Part shown: positions 34,930-43,730 of the stretch, piece by piece
How the letters are laid out: every line of letters begins with the position of its first letter
How positions within the stretch are numbered: position 1 is the stretch's first letter
DNA from: an uncultured Lachnospiraceae bacterium
GTDB taxonomy: Bacteria > Bacillota > Clostridia > Lachnospirales > Lachnospiraceae
Assembly (NCBI GenBank): GCA_934292725.1
Contig: CAKQXY010000024.1
Span: 1-50,570, forward strand
DNA: 50,570 bases
Reading direction: 5' to 3'
Made by a program: the position numbers and the translations under genes
Notes under the pieces: generated by a model
Database searches by the model: none
The model's input: only the letters and a program-made list of their open reading frames with translations
Told to the model about the DNA's origin: nothing

Positions 34930-34950
34930 GTGCTATTGCAAAAAAGTCTC
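34908..34950 (-). terminator. Rho-independent terminator upstream of ispE
   Basis: Arms 34915-34929 and 34936-34950 (GAGACTTCTTTGCAA against TTGCAAAAAAGTCTC) form a 15-bp stem with one mismatch and a 6-base loop. On the minus strand a run of six T follows. It ends transcription from the Mrp gene and the structured element. Confidence 0.9.
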
Positions 34951-35215
34951 GGGGATGCAGCCCGGTAGTTTATGAAAGCCCTTCGGTGCAATGGTTTCGT
35001 CGACGGACCAAACTCCGCAGGTTCCTGTTACATTCTTTCTCATCAAACATTACTTTGAAAGACCTGCTCCAAGTGTCCGTCTCGTGAAATCCATTCACCT
35101 TCGGGCTTGCCATAATTATCGCTTAATGCGACTTCGGCGAAGTGTTTGTTCGCCTCAGTCACCATTTACGTTACGAGTTCTGTCCAGTGAATAGGCGTAT
35201 TCCCCAGTTTTCGTT
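34951..35215. other. Structured intergenic element of unknown family
   Basis: About 265 bases between the Mrp stop and the terminator are dense in possible stems, given here as read on the minus strand. GACGGAC/GTCCGTC encloses CAGGT/ACCTG and CTTTC/GAAAG. GGCGAA/TTCGCC, TCGC/GCGA, GTGAA/TTCAC and GAATA/TATTC each close short loops. Two or three CUUCGG sequences appear in the plus-strand sense, so the strand is not settled, but a good terminator follows on the minus strand. It does not show tmRNA, RNase P, SRP, 6S or T-box signatures that I can recognise. A 21-base piece recurs after lacZ at 47931. A 67-codon plus-strand frame is judged to be chance. Confidence 0.55.
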
Positions 35216-35218
35216 AAC

Positions 35219-36049
35219 TTACAGAGAGCTGCTCATCTTTTCGAGGAGTCCTTCTGGGGCCTCTTCCATCTTTCCTTCATCGCACAGTGCTGCCATCTTT
35301 GGATCTAGCGGCAGGTAGTCGATTACTGAGATGCCGTGCTCTGCTGCTACTTTTTCGATATGGCTTGTTCCAAACAGGAAATGCTTTTTTCCACAATCCG
35401 GACATACGAAGTATGACATATTCTCGACGATTCCAAGTACTGGAACGTTCATCATCTCTGCCATTTTTACTGCCTTTGTTACGATCATGGATACAAGCTC
35501 CTGTGGTGATGTAACGATGACGATTCCTGCAAGCGGCAGGGACTGGAATACAGTCAGTGCAACATCGCCTGTTCCTGGCGGCATATCAACAAACATGTAA
35601 TCTACATCACCCCAGCAAACCTCTGTCCAAAACTGTGATACTGTTCCTGAAATAATTGGACCTCTCCAGACAACTGGATCTGTCTGATCTTCAAGCAAAA
35701 GATTTAATGACATTACCTTAATTCCATTTTTTGTTACCTCTGGAAGCAGTCCGTCATCATTTGCAACAGCATGATCATTTAAGCCAAATGCTGTCGGGAT
35801 TGATGGTCCTGTAATATCAGCGTCCATAATTGCTGTCTTATAACCCTTGCGGTTCATTGCAACTGCCAGCAAAGAAGTCACCATGGATTTTCCAACGCCA
35901 CCCTTACCGCTGACAACGCCAATTACTTTCTTTACACGGCTGTGTGCGTTTTCCTTTACCTGCATGCTCTGTGGACCTTTTGATGTATTCTGGCTGCATC
36001 CCTCGCAGGAACTTTTTCCACATGTTCCCTTACTGCTGCATTCACTCAT
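35219..36049 (-). CDS. Mrp/NBP35-type P-loop ATPase (iron-sulfur cluster carrier)
   Basis: The 276-residue protein has the deviant Walker A GKGGVGKS at 48-55, switch DADITGPSIP at 76-85 and the FVDMPPGTGD Walker B-like motif at 153-162. The C-terminal cluster-binding CPDC pair is Cys216 and Cys219. Four further Cys (4, 10, 15, 18) in the N-terminal tail are of the NBP35-like kind found in anaerobes. It binds and passes on 4Fe-4S clusters. It lies between the phosphodiesterase gene and the structured element. The substrate apoproteins are not known. Confidence 0.92.
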   Translation of the reverse strand: MSECSSKGTCGKSSCEGCSQNTSKGPQSMQVKENAHSRVKKVIGVVSGKGGVGKSMVTSLLAVAMNRKGYKTAIMDADITGPSIPTAFGLNDHAVANDDGLLPEVTKNGIKVMSLNLLLEDQTDPVVWRGPIISGTVSQFWTEVCWGDVDYMFVDMPPGTGDVALTVFQSLPLAGIVIVTSPQELVSMIVTKAVKMAEMMNVPVLGIVENMSYFVCPDCGKKHFLFGTSHIEKVAAEHGISVIDYLPLDPKMAALCDEGKMEEAPEGLLEKMSSSL

Positions 36050-36088
36050 TTTAATTTCCTCTTTTCTTCCTTGATCAGTAAATTATTA

Positions 36089-36145
36089 GTAACTATTCAG
36101 AATCCTATTCACCAAACTCAAGTTTGCATGACTCTGAATAGTTAC
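36089..36145. repeat. Inverted-repeat element between phosphodiesterase and Mrp genes
   Basis: Perfect 13-bp arms GTAACTATTCAGA (36089-36101) and TCTGAATAGTTAC (36133-36145) enclose 31 bases that hold a second small hairpin, CAAACT/AGTTTG. No T run follows on either side. It looks like a small REP- or MITE-like repeat, or a paused hairpin between genes of one direction. Confidence 0.6.
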
Positions 36146-36189
36146 AATCATTATATCAAACATTCACAAGTTTGCAATGCTTATGTTTT

Positions 36190-36747
36190 TCAAAGCTTGT
36201 ATCTTGCGTACTCACCATCTTCAAAGCTCTTCCAGATAAATAAACCATTCTCAAGCGTCATATAACCATTTTTGCTTCCATTTTTCGGGATTGAAACGGA
36301 GCCTGGATTAAAGAACAGCCCTCCGTCAGTCGGTTCTGTGATCGGAATATGTGTATGACCTGAAAGAACCACATCTTTCTTTTGAAGCGGCGGAAAGCTT
36401 TCGTCTTTTCTGAAATCCTTTCCATACACATGACCATGTGTCAGATAAATCACGCGATCTTTTTCCATGATCCAGCTGTAATCAGCCATAATCGGAAAAT
36501 GAATCAGCCACTGATCTACGTCTGCATCACAATTTCCTCTAACGCAAAGAATACGGTCACTGATTTGATTTAAAAGATCACATACTCGCTGCGGATCATA
36601 CTCTTTTGGAAGCGCATTTCGTGGGCCATGGTACAAAATATCGCCTAACAGTATCATTCTGTCTGCTTTTTCATTTTGATATGCATCCATCAGTTTGCTG
36701 CACCAGTAGGCAGAGCCATGGATGTCCGATGCAATTAATAATTTCAT
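36190..36747 (-). CDS. YfcE/MJ0936-family metallophosphoesterase
   Basis: The 185-residue enzyme has the calcineurin-like motifs in order. These are SDIHGSAYW (about 7), GDILYHGPRN (about 37), GNCDADVD (about 73), LTHGHVYG (about 103) and SGHTHIP (about 129), which bind two metal ions. Family members hydrolyse phosphodiesters in vitro; the physiological substrate is not known. ATG 36745-36747 is chosen with GAAAGG upstream, eight codons inside the longest frame. It probably shares a transcript with the Mrp gene downstream. Confidence 0.92.
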   Translation of the reverse strand: MKLLIASDIHGSAYWCSKLMDAYQNEKADRMILLGDILYHGPRNALPKEYDPQRVCDLLNQISDRILCVRGNCDADVDQWLIHFPIMADYSWIMEKDRVIYLTHGHVYGKDFRKDESFPPLQKKDVVLSGHTHIPITEPTDGGLFFNPGSVSIPKNGSKNGYMTLENGLFIWKSFEDGEYARYKL

Positions 36748-36774
36748 TCTCTTTTTCCTTTCGTCAAACAATAG

Positions 36775-36803
36775 TTGAATTTTTCTTTAAATTCTTTTAT
36801 AAT
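36775..36803 (+). promoter_or_regulatory. Promoter of the M28 peptidase gene
   Basis: Plus-strand TTGAAT (36775-36780) and TATAAT (36798-36803) have a 17-base spacer. The transcript should start at about 36810, inside the conserved head of hairpin repeat copy 2, so that the hairpin forms the 5' end of the mRNA. Confidence 0.85.
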
Positions 36804-36804
36804 G

Positions 36805-36878
36805 TGATACCAGGGTCAAAAGGTCAGAAATCCGATGCAAGCTCGCTTGCAAGAGGATTTTTGATCTCTTGACTCGCC
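36805..36878 (+). repeat. Hairpin repeat, copy 2, in the 5' leader of the M28 peptidase gene
   Basis: It begins with the same 18 bases as copy 1 at 15540 and ends with a similar GC-AAAAA flank. GGGTCAAAAGGTC can pair with GATCTCTTGACTC, AAATCC with GGATTT, and TGCAAG with CTTGCA around a CTCG loop. The stem differs in sequence from copy 1 but is paired in both. Here it starts at the expected transcription start. Confidence 0.65.
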
Positions 36879-36921
36879 AAAAAGCAAACTTATTATACCA
36901 CATTAGGAAGGGAGTTACATT

Positions 36922-38352
36922 ATGCGCATTCGCACATTTTTCAAAAAAATAGCTGTCTGCACGCTGTCAGCAGCTGTTCTTCTTTCTCCAGCCTCTGTCC
37001 TTGGCGCTGACATACAAACAGATATGACCTCTGCTGAATCACAAGATACAGAATCTGCTGCAAGTGAAACAGAAGATCTCTATGGTGTTGAGGCTTACGC
37101 AAATCTGGAAGCTATTTATCAGAATTTCCCACAGCGAATTAATGACGAAAACAATCGTTCTGAAAATGTCACTAATGCAGGTTTGTGGATTCAGTCACAG
37201 CTTGAAAGCTATGGCTATGAGGTTTCTACACATGATTTTACTCATTTTGACTTTACAGGAACCAACTATTTTGTCACTAAGCCAGGTAAGTCCGACAAGA
37301 CAATCATAATAGGTGCTCACTATGACAGCATGCCAACTGCCGGTGTCGATGACAATGGCTCTGGAGTGTCAGTTCTTCTTGAGCTTGCCCATCGTTTTTA
37401 TGATATGGACACACCTTGTACTTTGCAGTTTGTATTCTTTGACACAGAAGAATATGGTGCCTATGCCGGTTCAAGCTGCTTTGTCTACACTTATCTGATG
37501 CCAAATAACCTGCTTGATGATGTGCTTTGCTGCATCAATATTGATTCCATCGCAGGCGGTGATCGTCTCTATGGTTATGGCGGTGAATATGATGAAGACG
37601 GAAAGCTTACTCGTGAATGGGTCTATGACGAAGCTAATCTTATTGCAGATGATCTCGGACTTGATCTTTACACACTTCCAGAACAAGTTACTGAGTTTCA
37701 GTCTCCTACGAGACTTCTTGGAAGTGACAGCTACTATTTTGCAAAAGAGGGCATTCCTTACCTTTATATGGAAGCAAGTCTTTGGTGCAATGATGACGGA
37801 ACAGGCGGCAATGATGAAACACATTTAACATGCCACTACCAGACAGCAAATGAAGCTTTTGCCTCCACAGGCGGTCAGATCATGCATACAGAATTTGATG
37901 ATCTGGATCGTTTAAATGAACTGCTTCCTGGCCGTGTCCAGAAAAATCTGCATGATGCAAGTGCAATCGTAACCGGGATGCTTCTTGACATCTCACCAAA
38001 CACAGAGGCAGGAATTGCCGCAGGCAAAGCTGCCGCAATCGCTGCTGCACAAGAGGAGTCATCTAGTGCTTCATCTAACGATGAGAGTTCTATTGAAGAC
38101 AGTTCATTTGAGAATAGTACCTCTGAATCAATTGAATCTGATACACAGAATGCTTCACTTGATGAGCCAAACGAAAGCGCAGCGCCAGTCATCGAGAGCG
38201 ATCATAAATTTATGACCGGACTGTTTGCTGCCGCTGCGATTGTATTAATTCTATTTGTTGTTTTTCTTTTGACTGCTGCTCTTACTGCAAACCAAAGACG
38301 CCGTAAGCGTATCCGCCGTTTCGGAGAAGACTACAAGAAGAGAAAATATTAA
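36922..38352 (+). CDS. Secreted, membrane-anchored M28-family zinc peptidase
   Basis: The 476-residue protein has a signal peptide (cleaved near 29) and a Ser/Glu-rich spacer. The M28 aminopeptidase domain has zinc ligands His133 (GAHYDS), Asp144 (GVDDNGSG), Glu176/177 (DTEEYG, catalytic Glu plus ligand), Asp208 (NIDSIAGG) and His322. After a Ser/Glu-rich stretch (about 380-425) a membrane helix (about 433-455) and a basic tail KRRKR-like end the chain, so the enzyme is held at the cell surface. It would release N-terminal residues from extracellular peptides. A GGAAGGGAG site precedes the ATG. It has a consensus promoter and a hairpin leader. Confidence 0.92.
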   Translation: MRIRTFFKKIAVCTLSAAVLLSPASVLGADIQTDMTSAESQDTESAASETEDLYGVEAYANLEAIYQNFPQRINDENNRSENVTNAGLWIQSQLESYGYEVSTHDFTHFDFTGTNYFVTKPGKSDKTIIIGAHYDSMPTAGVDDNGSGVSVLLELAHRFYDMDTPCTLQFVFFDTEEYGAYAGSSCFVYTYLMPNNLLDDVLCCINIDSIAGGDRLYGYGGEYDEDGKLTREWVYDEANLIADDLGLDLYTLPEQVTEFQSPTRLLGSDSYYFAKEGIPYLYMEASLWCNDDGTGGNDETHLTCHYQTANEAFASTGGQIMHTEFDDLDRLNELLPGRVQKNLHDASAIVTGMLLDISPNTEAGIAAGKAAAIAAAQEESSSASSNDESSIEDSSFENSTSESIESDTQNASLDEPNESAAPVIESDHKFMTGLFAAAAIVLILFVVFLLTAALTANQRRRKRIRRFGEDYKKRKY

Positions 38353-38359
38353 CGTCGTA

Positions 38360-39136
38360 TTACTTACCATATACCTTTAGCTGTGACAATGCCGGGAACG
38401 GAGACGGATCATCTGCCTTAATCAGTTCCTCAAGCTGTACCCAGCGAACTTTCTTGGGCGGGAATGTAAATTCCTGCCCTTCGTCTGTCTTAACAAGATC
38501 ACAAACCATTGTAGTATCGTCTGAGAAACGTACAGTTGCCTTTGTCCACCATGCATCATGTGGAAAATCTGCACGTGTATAGATTTCGATACGATCAGTT
38601 GTTACTTCTCTTCCAAAGTCAACACGCATTGTTGCCTCTGGATTTCTGTTGATTCCCCAGGAACCATATGGCCAGTAGCCATGGGAATGATTTGAGGTTA
38701 CACCGTCAATTGCATTGCGCGCTGCAAACACAGACTCACCGCGAGTCTCAACATTTGCTGTTGCGTGCGGATAGCAATTAGTATCTCCGTGCTGATCCAT
38801 CACATTGACTGCCAAATTGCGGTATGACTCGTATTCCCACTCTCTTGCTTTTCTGGCAGTGATCAAATGACTCTCACCTGAGAAAATCTTCGGTGAATAG
38901 CACACCTTCTTTTCCCCAAATGGAATCTCATAAGAAACCTCTCCTGTCACATAGACAAGTGCCTCTCCTAATGCATCATCTGCCTGAAATACATAAAATG
39001 CCGGAGTCTCATCTGCCAAAAATACAACGCGATCCCCTTCTTCATATGTACGTGAAACTGGTAAGTTTACTTCCTTTGTTCCAGCAGCCTCTGCAATAAT
39101 TGTTCCTTCTTTGTTAATTACACATACCTTAATCAT
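38360..39136 (-). CDS. Galactose-binding-like (discoidin-fold) protein, last gene of the arabinoside operon
   Basis: The protein of about 258 residues has no signal peptide. An N-terminal beta region (about 1-100) is followed by a discoidin-like carbohydrate-binding fold (about 110-258; NAIDGVTSNHSHGYWPYGSWGINRNPEATMRVDFGREVTTDRIEIYTRADF). The start ATG overlaps the GH127 stop as ATGA, showing translational coupling; an in-frame ATG 15 bases earlier is possible. It may help bind sugar ligands or be an enzyme of an undescribed type working on arabinosides. The family has no assigned reaction that I know of. Confidence 0.75.
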   Translation of the reverse strand: MIKVCVINKEGTIIAEAAGTKEVNLPVSRTYEEGDRVVFLADETPAFYVFQADDALGEALVYVTGEVSYEIPFGEKKVCYSPKIFSGESHLITARKAREWEYESYRNLAVNVMDQHGDTNCYPHATANVETRGESVFAARNAIDGVTSNHSHGYWPYGSWGINRNPEATMRVDFGREVTTDRIEIYTRADFPHDAWWTKATVRFSDDTTMVCDLVKTDEGQEFTFPPKKVRWVQLEELIKADDPSPFPALSQLKVYGK

Positions 39137-41163
39137 AGCTGATTTACCCATACTTCCATCTCGCCCTCACCACGGTTTGCCCATGCATAGTAAGGGATGA
39201 AACGAAGTTCCTTTCCTTCATATACTGGCTTTTGCCATGTTTGATATAAGCCATTTTCTACTGTTACTGGCTTTTTTGTTTTTGCGTTTACACGCAGCAT
39301 AATCATCGTAAAGCCAAGCTCATCTGTCTTTTCTTCTGTAAAGACGGCATCTGGCTTTACCCGTACAAGCGGCAATCCCTGTCCATTGTCAACTTCCTCT
39401 AAGCAGTAAACAACTGGTCCTCTCATGATGGCAACCTTGCCCTCATCCTGACGAACTCTGCTGTCTGCCTGCATTACCTTTACCTTCATTGCAAATCGAA
39501 GCTTTAACAAATCCCCTTTTTTCCACTCACCGCTGACATACAGATAGCCATTTTCCATACGGCACTCCTTGCCAACAGCACCTTCCAGCTCAAAATCTTC
39601 ACCGCACCAGCCTGGAATTCGAAGTGCTACTGTCATTGTAACTGGCTGTTCGCTCTCTACCTTGAGTGTCACATCTCCGTCCCACGGGAAGCCAGAAGTA
39701 ATAACAACCTGCGCCTTCTGTCCGTTTACCTCTTTTTCAACAGTACCGCCTGCATACAGATGTACCCACAAGGTATCTTCATTTTCTGTGTATGCATAGG
39801 AACCAATAGAACTGATCACTCTTGCTAAGTTTGGCGGACAGCATGCACAGCCAAACCACTTTTGACGAACAGGCTTTACATGCTGCTTGCCTGGATCATC
39901 GTGGCAGCTTCTTGGATTGACAGATAACGGATTAACATAGAAAAAGCTCTTTCCGTCAAGTGCCATACCGCTTAAGACGCCATTGTGAAGCGCCAGCTCC
40001 ATAACATCTGCGTATTTTGAATCTGGATTCATCTCAAGCATACGGCGGGCAAAGAAAACAAGACCGATAGATGCACACGTCTCAGCATAAATAGTATCAT
40101 TTGGCATATCATAATCAAATGTAAATGCCTCACCGTGATGCGTCTGTCCGATTCCTCCTGTCACATACATCTGCTTTGTAGTGATATTATTCCAAAGCGT
40201 CTCGCATGCCTGATACAAGGAATCATCCCCTGTCAGTCTTGCCACATCTGCCATACCAGAGTAGAGATAAACAGCGCGAACAGCATGACCCATCGCTGTT
40301 GTCTGCTCTCTTACTGGCAAATGTGACTGATAATACTGATAACGGATCTTTGTCTTCTTTTCCTTTTCTGTAACCTTGCCCTCACTGTCAAAGTAATACG
40401 GCTGTGTACCTCTCTGGTTGACAAAATATTCAGCCAGCTTTTTATATTTTTCATCACCCGTAACCTCATACAGACGAACAAGTGCCATCTCTGCAATCTC
40501 ATGACCAGGATAGCCCTTACATTTGCCTTCTTCTGTTCCAAAATATGATGCGATGAAATCAGCGAAACGCATTGCTGCCTTTAACAGCTTGTCCTTGCCA
40601 GTTGCCTGATAGTAAGCGACAGCACCTTCTGTTAAATGGCCAAAACAGTACAGCTCATGATGATCCTTTAAGTTTGTGAACATCTTATCCATACCATTAA
40701 TAATATAGTAGGTATCAAGATATCCATTTTCAAGCTGTGCTGCACACACAATGTCAATTGCACCGTCTGCAATCTTTTCAAGCTCTGGATCTGGATGCTG
40801 CGTCAATGAATATGCAACTGCCTCGATCCACTTGGAAAAATCGCTGTCCTGAAATACAAATCCATAAAACTTATCATCATCCGGATGTCTTGGATCATCT
40901 GGAAGTGCCTCAAAACCACGAAATGTATATGTTGGCTCCTGATACTTGCTTCCCTGCTCTCTCTTTTCTTTATTCATCCGTCCTGCTACTTTAAAATTAT
41001 GCATGCAGTAGCTTGGTGCTGCCTCTGGTACTCTGTCGTTTAACGTTTCCCACTGATAAGGAATTACTTCCGTTCTTACTAACTCCATCTCTGGCTTCCA
41101 AAAGCCATCATCAAGCTGAATACGCTTTAGGCTGATCGGTTTGCTGAATTTGGTGCTGTCCAT
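39133..41163 (-). CDS. GH127 beta-L-arabinofuranosidase
   Basis: The 676-residue protein is a full-length GH127 (DUF1680) enzyme. By alignment with Bifidobacterium HypBA1, the acid/base is Glu345 (HHGEAF). The zinc and catalytic set is Glu361, Cys363, Cys441 and Cys442 (ETC and CACCPP motifs), where a Cys acts as nucleophile. All are present. It releases L-arabinofuranose from beta-linked arabinosides of plant glycoproteins or arabinan. No signal peptide is seen, so short imported oligosaccharides are the substrate. AAGGAGG precedes the ATG. It follows the CapA-like gene by 31 bases. Confidence 0.93.
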   Translation of the reverse strand: MDSTKFSKPISLKRIQLDDGFWKPEMELVRTEVIPYQWETLNDRVPEAAPSYCMHNFKVAGRMNKEKREQGSKYQEPTYTFRGFEALPDDPRHPDDDKFYGFVFQDSDFSKWIEAVAYSLTQHPDPELEKIADGAIDIVCAAQLENGYLDTYYIINGMDKMFTNLKDHHELYCFGHLTEGAVAYYQATGKDKLLKAAMRFADFIASYFGTEEGKCKGYPGHEIAEMALVRLYEVTGDEKYKKLAEYFVNQRGTQPYYFDSEGKVTEKEKKTKIRYQYYQSHLPVREQTTAMGHAVRAVYLYSGMADVARLTGDDSLYQACETLWNNITTKQMYVTGGIGQTHHGEAFTFDYDMPNDTIYAETCASIGLVFFARRMLEMNPDSKYADVMELALHNGVLSGMALDGKSFFYVNPLSVNPRSCHDDPGKQHVKPVRQKWFGCACCPPNLARVISSIGSYAYTENEDTLWVHLYAGGTVEKEVNGQKAQVVITSGFPWDGDVTLKVESEQPVTMTVALRIPGWCGEDFELEGAVGKECRMENGYLYVSGEWKKGDLLKLRFAMKVKVMQADSRVRQDEGKVAIMRGPVVYCLEEVDNGQGLPLVRVKPDAVFTEEKTDELGFTMIMLRVNAKTKKPVTVENGLYQTWQKPVYEGKELRFIPYYAWANRGEGEMEVWVNQL

Positions 41164-41194
41164 TTTTCATATCCTCCTTTTCTACACCTCGTGC

Positions 41195-42718
41195 TTATTC
41201 CAGTCCTGCCTTTTGTCTGGCCTCGTGTACCTGTGCTGCCTGCTCGGCCTGAAGCTGGAACATATAATCTAAGTTAAAATTCGCATTGCCATTGCCGATA
41301 TTTCCTGATTCTGCAATTGCTCTGGAATATTTACTCCACGGATAAGTTGTAATGATATCAAAATAATCGGTGACACGTACACCGCCAAGGCGATAATCTG
41401 TCACAAGTGTTTCCATATCAAAGTCAACGATTCTTGCTCCCTTAAACTCCTTCTTAATTGTTACCTTTGCCATGCCTCCAAGAAGAGTTGCCTCTTTTCG
41501 CTGCAGTGACTGAAAATTTCCAAGTGAATAATAAATCAGCATTTTGCCGCCATCTGGACGATCTATGTAATCAATTGGCTCTACAACATGAGGATGTGTT
41601 CCTATTACAAGATCAACACCTTGTGCTGCCAGAAAAGCTGCCTGCTCAGCCTGGGAATCATCTGTGCCCAAATTGTACTCGGTACCCCAGTGTGGGAACA
41701 CGATCACAAAATCGGAGGCTTCCTTTGTCCTTTGAATTAATGTTGCTAAACGATCATAATCAAGCATATCGACAAGATATTGTCCATCTGCATTGTAATC
41801 GCCCTTGCAGTTTAAAATATCTGTATAATTGATCATGCCAATTCGAATGCCATTTTTCTCAATTACGTGAATCTCGTCCCGCGTCTCCCAACTGTCATGA
41901 ATACCAAGAAGCGTCAGCTGCGGATAATTGGTTCTAAAAAAATCAACCATATAAAGACTGCCGACCTTTCCTATATCAAGGACATGATTTGTCGCCGCAA
42001 GCACAACGTCAAATCCAGCATTTGCAATTGCTGCTGCTACCTCAGTGCGGACATTGAAGCAAGGATAATCTTTGATTCCCCACTGATCACCGCCAATGAC
42101 ACACTCCTGATTGATGACTGCCAAATCAGCTGCCTGTACAATATCTCTGACATAAGCAAAATTGTAATCATAATTAAAGCTTCCGTCTGCCTGAAGTCCG
42201 CTCATTGACACATCATAATGCATCAGATTATCTCCGACTGCGACAAGACTTACATACGTTGGCTTTTCTGACTTAACATCACCTATCACCACATTATGTG
42301 CCGGCTCAGCCTTAGAAGAAACAGCTTCCTGTGTCTGCTTCTGTGTTTCTTCTGTTTCAATGACTGTGCTTACAATACTTTGCTCTTCAGTACTTTCTAA
42401 TTGCAATTCACTTTCTGTCTCTAATTCACTCTCTGTCTGCGACTCACTTTCTGATTGTAACTTAGATTGTAACTCAGATTGTGATTCACTTTCTGTCTGT
42501 GATTCCCCATTAAATGCATATGCCCATTTTGCATCCTTGCTCGATTCTAACATTTGCGGAAGCTGTGCGTTTTCCTTACGCATTTCCTTATGGTATAAAT
42601 TATTCATAAAAAGGATTATTCCGCCAACGCCAACTATAATTACTGCTGCTACTATGAGCCACGAAGTTACTAGCCAATGAAAACGGGCCTTCTTTCGTTC
42701 TTCTCTCTTACCTGCCAC
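41195..42718 (-). CDS. CapA-family (PGA_cap) metallophosphatase-like membrane protein
   Basis: The 507-residue protein has a short cytoplasmic basic N terminus and one membrane helix (about 15-37). A Ser/Glu/Gln low-complexity linker follows (about 70-140), then a CapA domain (about 155-480) with VAVGDNLMHYD, NQECVIGG, ATNHVLDIG, FPHWGTEY and GTHPHVVEP, the metal-site motifs. CapA proteins act in poly-gamma-glutamate or related surface polymer handling. It starts with GTG, since no ATG lies before the membrane helix. It sits between two arabinoside hydrolase genes with small gaps, so it is in their operon for reasons unknown. Confidence 0.85.
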   Translation of the reverse strand: MAGKREERKKARFHWLVTSWLIVAAVIIVGVGGIILFMNNLYHKEMRKENAQLPQMLESSKDAKWAYAFNGESQTESESQSELQSKLQSESESQTESELETESELQLESTEEQSIVSTVIETEETQKQTQEAVSSKAEPAHNVVIGDVKSEKPTYVSLVAVGDNLMHYDVSMSGLQADGSFNYDYNFAYVRDIVQAADLAVINQECVIGGDQWGIKDYPCFNVRTEVAAAIANAGFDVVLAATNHVLDIGKVGSLYMVDFFRTNYPQLTLLGIHDSWETRDEIHVIEKNGIRIGMINYTDILNCKGDYNADGQYLVDMLDYDRLATLIQRTKEASDFVIVFPHWGTEYNLGTDDSQAEQAAFLAAQGVDLVIGTHPHVVEPIDYIDRPDGGKMLIYYSLGNFQSLQRKEATLLGGMAKVTIKKEFKGARIVDFDMETLVTDYRLGGVRVTDYFDIITTYPWSKYSRAIAESGNIGNGNANFNLDYMFQLQAEQAAQVHEARQKAGLE

Positions 42719-42754
42719 TTTCTTTTCCTGCTTATCAATACTTTCTAATACTTT

Positions 42755-43663
42755 TTATTCCAATCCAAAAGCCTCTGCCATGCGATCATATTCCTCATCG
42801 GTAATCACAACTACACTTCCATGACGCTTCATAGTCTTTCCCATATCAAATTCAGACTCATCAAGAGGCTTAAAATCCATTGTCTTTAAGCTATCACACA
42901 CAAGTGGAAGATATCCTTTATGAGTAGCAAACCTGTCAATGATCAGACACCACTTTTTCTGATCTTCCAAATAGTAGATTTCTGGTCCCTCTACTCCATA
43001 AATTGCCTCAAGATTTGGGACAGGGCGATCTGTAAATGATTCTTTATTTAAATCTGGTGCTGTATCAGTTTTAATATTCTTTGTCGTCTCATCCTTTGAG
43101 AAACGATAGTATACGCCATCGTCATACACCATCGTAGAGTCAATAACATGATTATCCTTCTCAAGATACACCTGTGCCTTAGTAAATTCATGAAAATCCT
43201 TTGTTCTTGCGGCATAAATACGCTGCTTTGGCTCTTTATCACCATCTAACTGTACCATAGATGCCCAAAATACAAGATAATTATCCTGCTGTCTGTCATA
43301 AATTGCCTCTGGCGCCCATGTACATCCTGCCTCAGGCACTGATACCTCTACTAATACCGGCTTACTCCAGTGAATGAGATCCTTCGACTCCATAACAGCC
43401 AGATTTTTGCTGCCAGTTTTAACTGCAGCATCCCATCCTCTGCCATTTGCAATGCAAAGATCTGTCGCAATAATCACAAAACCACTTCCATCTGCCTTAC
43501 GAATCAAAAATGGATCACGCAGACCACACTCTCCAACTTCTGAGCAAATCACTGGCTTTCCATCATGAAGATCCTTCCAGTGAAGACCGTCCTTGCTCAA
43601 AGAAAAATAAATTTGCTCGCCCTGCAGCTGCTCTCCTATAAAATGTGTAAATAAGTATGCCAT
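42755..43663 (-). CDS. GH43-family glycoside hydrolase
   Basis: The 302-residue protein is a stand-alone five-bladed GH43-like propeller. It has Asp50 in GLRDPFL, TWAPEAIYD (about 115-123), Asp175 in HVIDSTMVYD as likely pKa modulator, and Glu225 in VEGPEIYY as likely acid. GH43 enzymes act mostly on arabinofuranosides and xylosides, and the operon with GH127 points to arabinosides. There is no signal peptide, so action is on imported sugars. It is first in the operon from a promoter about 75 bases upstream. Confidence 0.85.
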   Translation of the reverse strand: MAYLFTHFIGEQLQGEQIYFSLSKDGLHWKDLHDGKPVICSEVGECGLRDPFLIRKADGSGFVIIATDLCIANGRGWDAAVKTGSKNLAVMESKDLIHWSKPVLVEVSVPEAGCTWAPEAIYDRQQDNYLVFWASMVQLDGDKEPKQRIYAARTKDFHEFTKAQVYLEKDNHVIDSTMVYDDGVYYRFSKDETTKNIKTDTAPDLNKESFTDRPVPNLEAIYGVEGPEIYYLEDQKKWCLIIDRFATHKGYLPLVCDSLKTMDFKPLDESEFDMGKTMKRHGSVVVITDEEYDRMAEAFGLE

Positions 43664-43730
43664 ATCAAACCAGTTCCTTCCACATCATGTTCTCATTTTC
43701 CCTTTTTTTCACGGGACATGTTCTTTCGTC

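Noticed and set aside
34991..35194. 67-codon plus-strand open frame over the structured element
   Set aside because: No ribosome site, composition unlike secreted or cytosolic proteins here, and the DNA is dense in stems; better explained as a chance frame over a structured element.
34951..35215. tmRNA, RNase P RNA, 6S RNA or SRP RNA
   Set aside because: None of the hallmark motifs of these RNAs was found on either strand (no tRNA-like CCA end, no GAGGAAAGTCC, no SRP core loop).
42300..42520. Repetitive ACTCACTTTCTGTCTG-type tract
   Set aside because: In-frame Ser/Glu/Gln linker of the CapA-like protein, not a noncoding repeat array.
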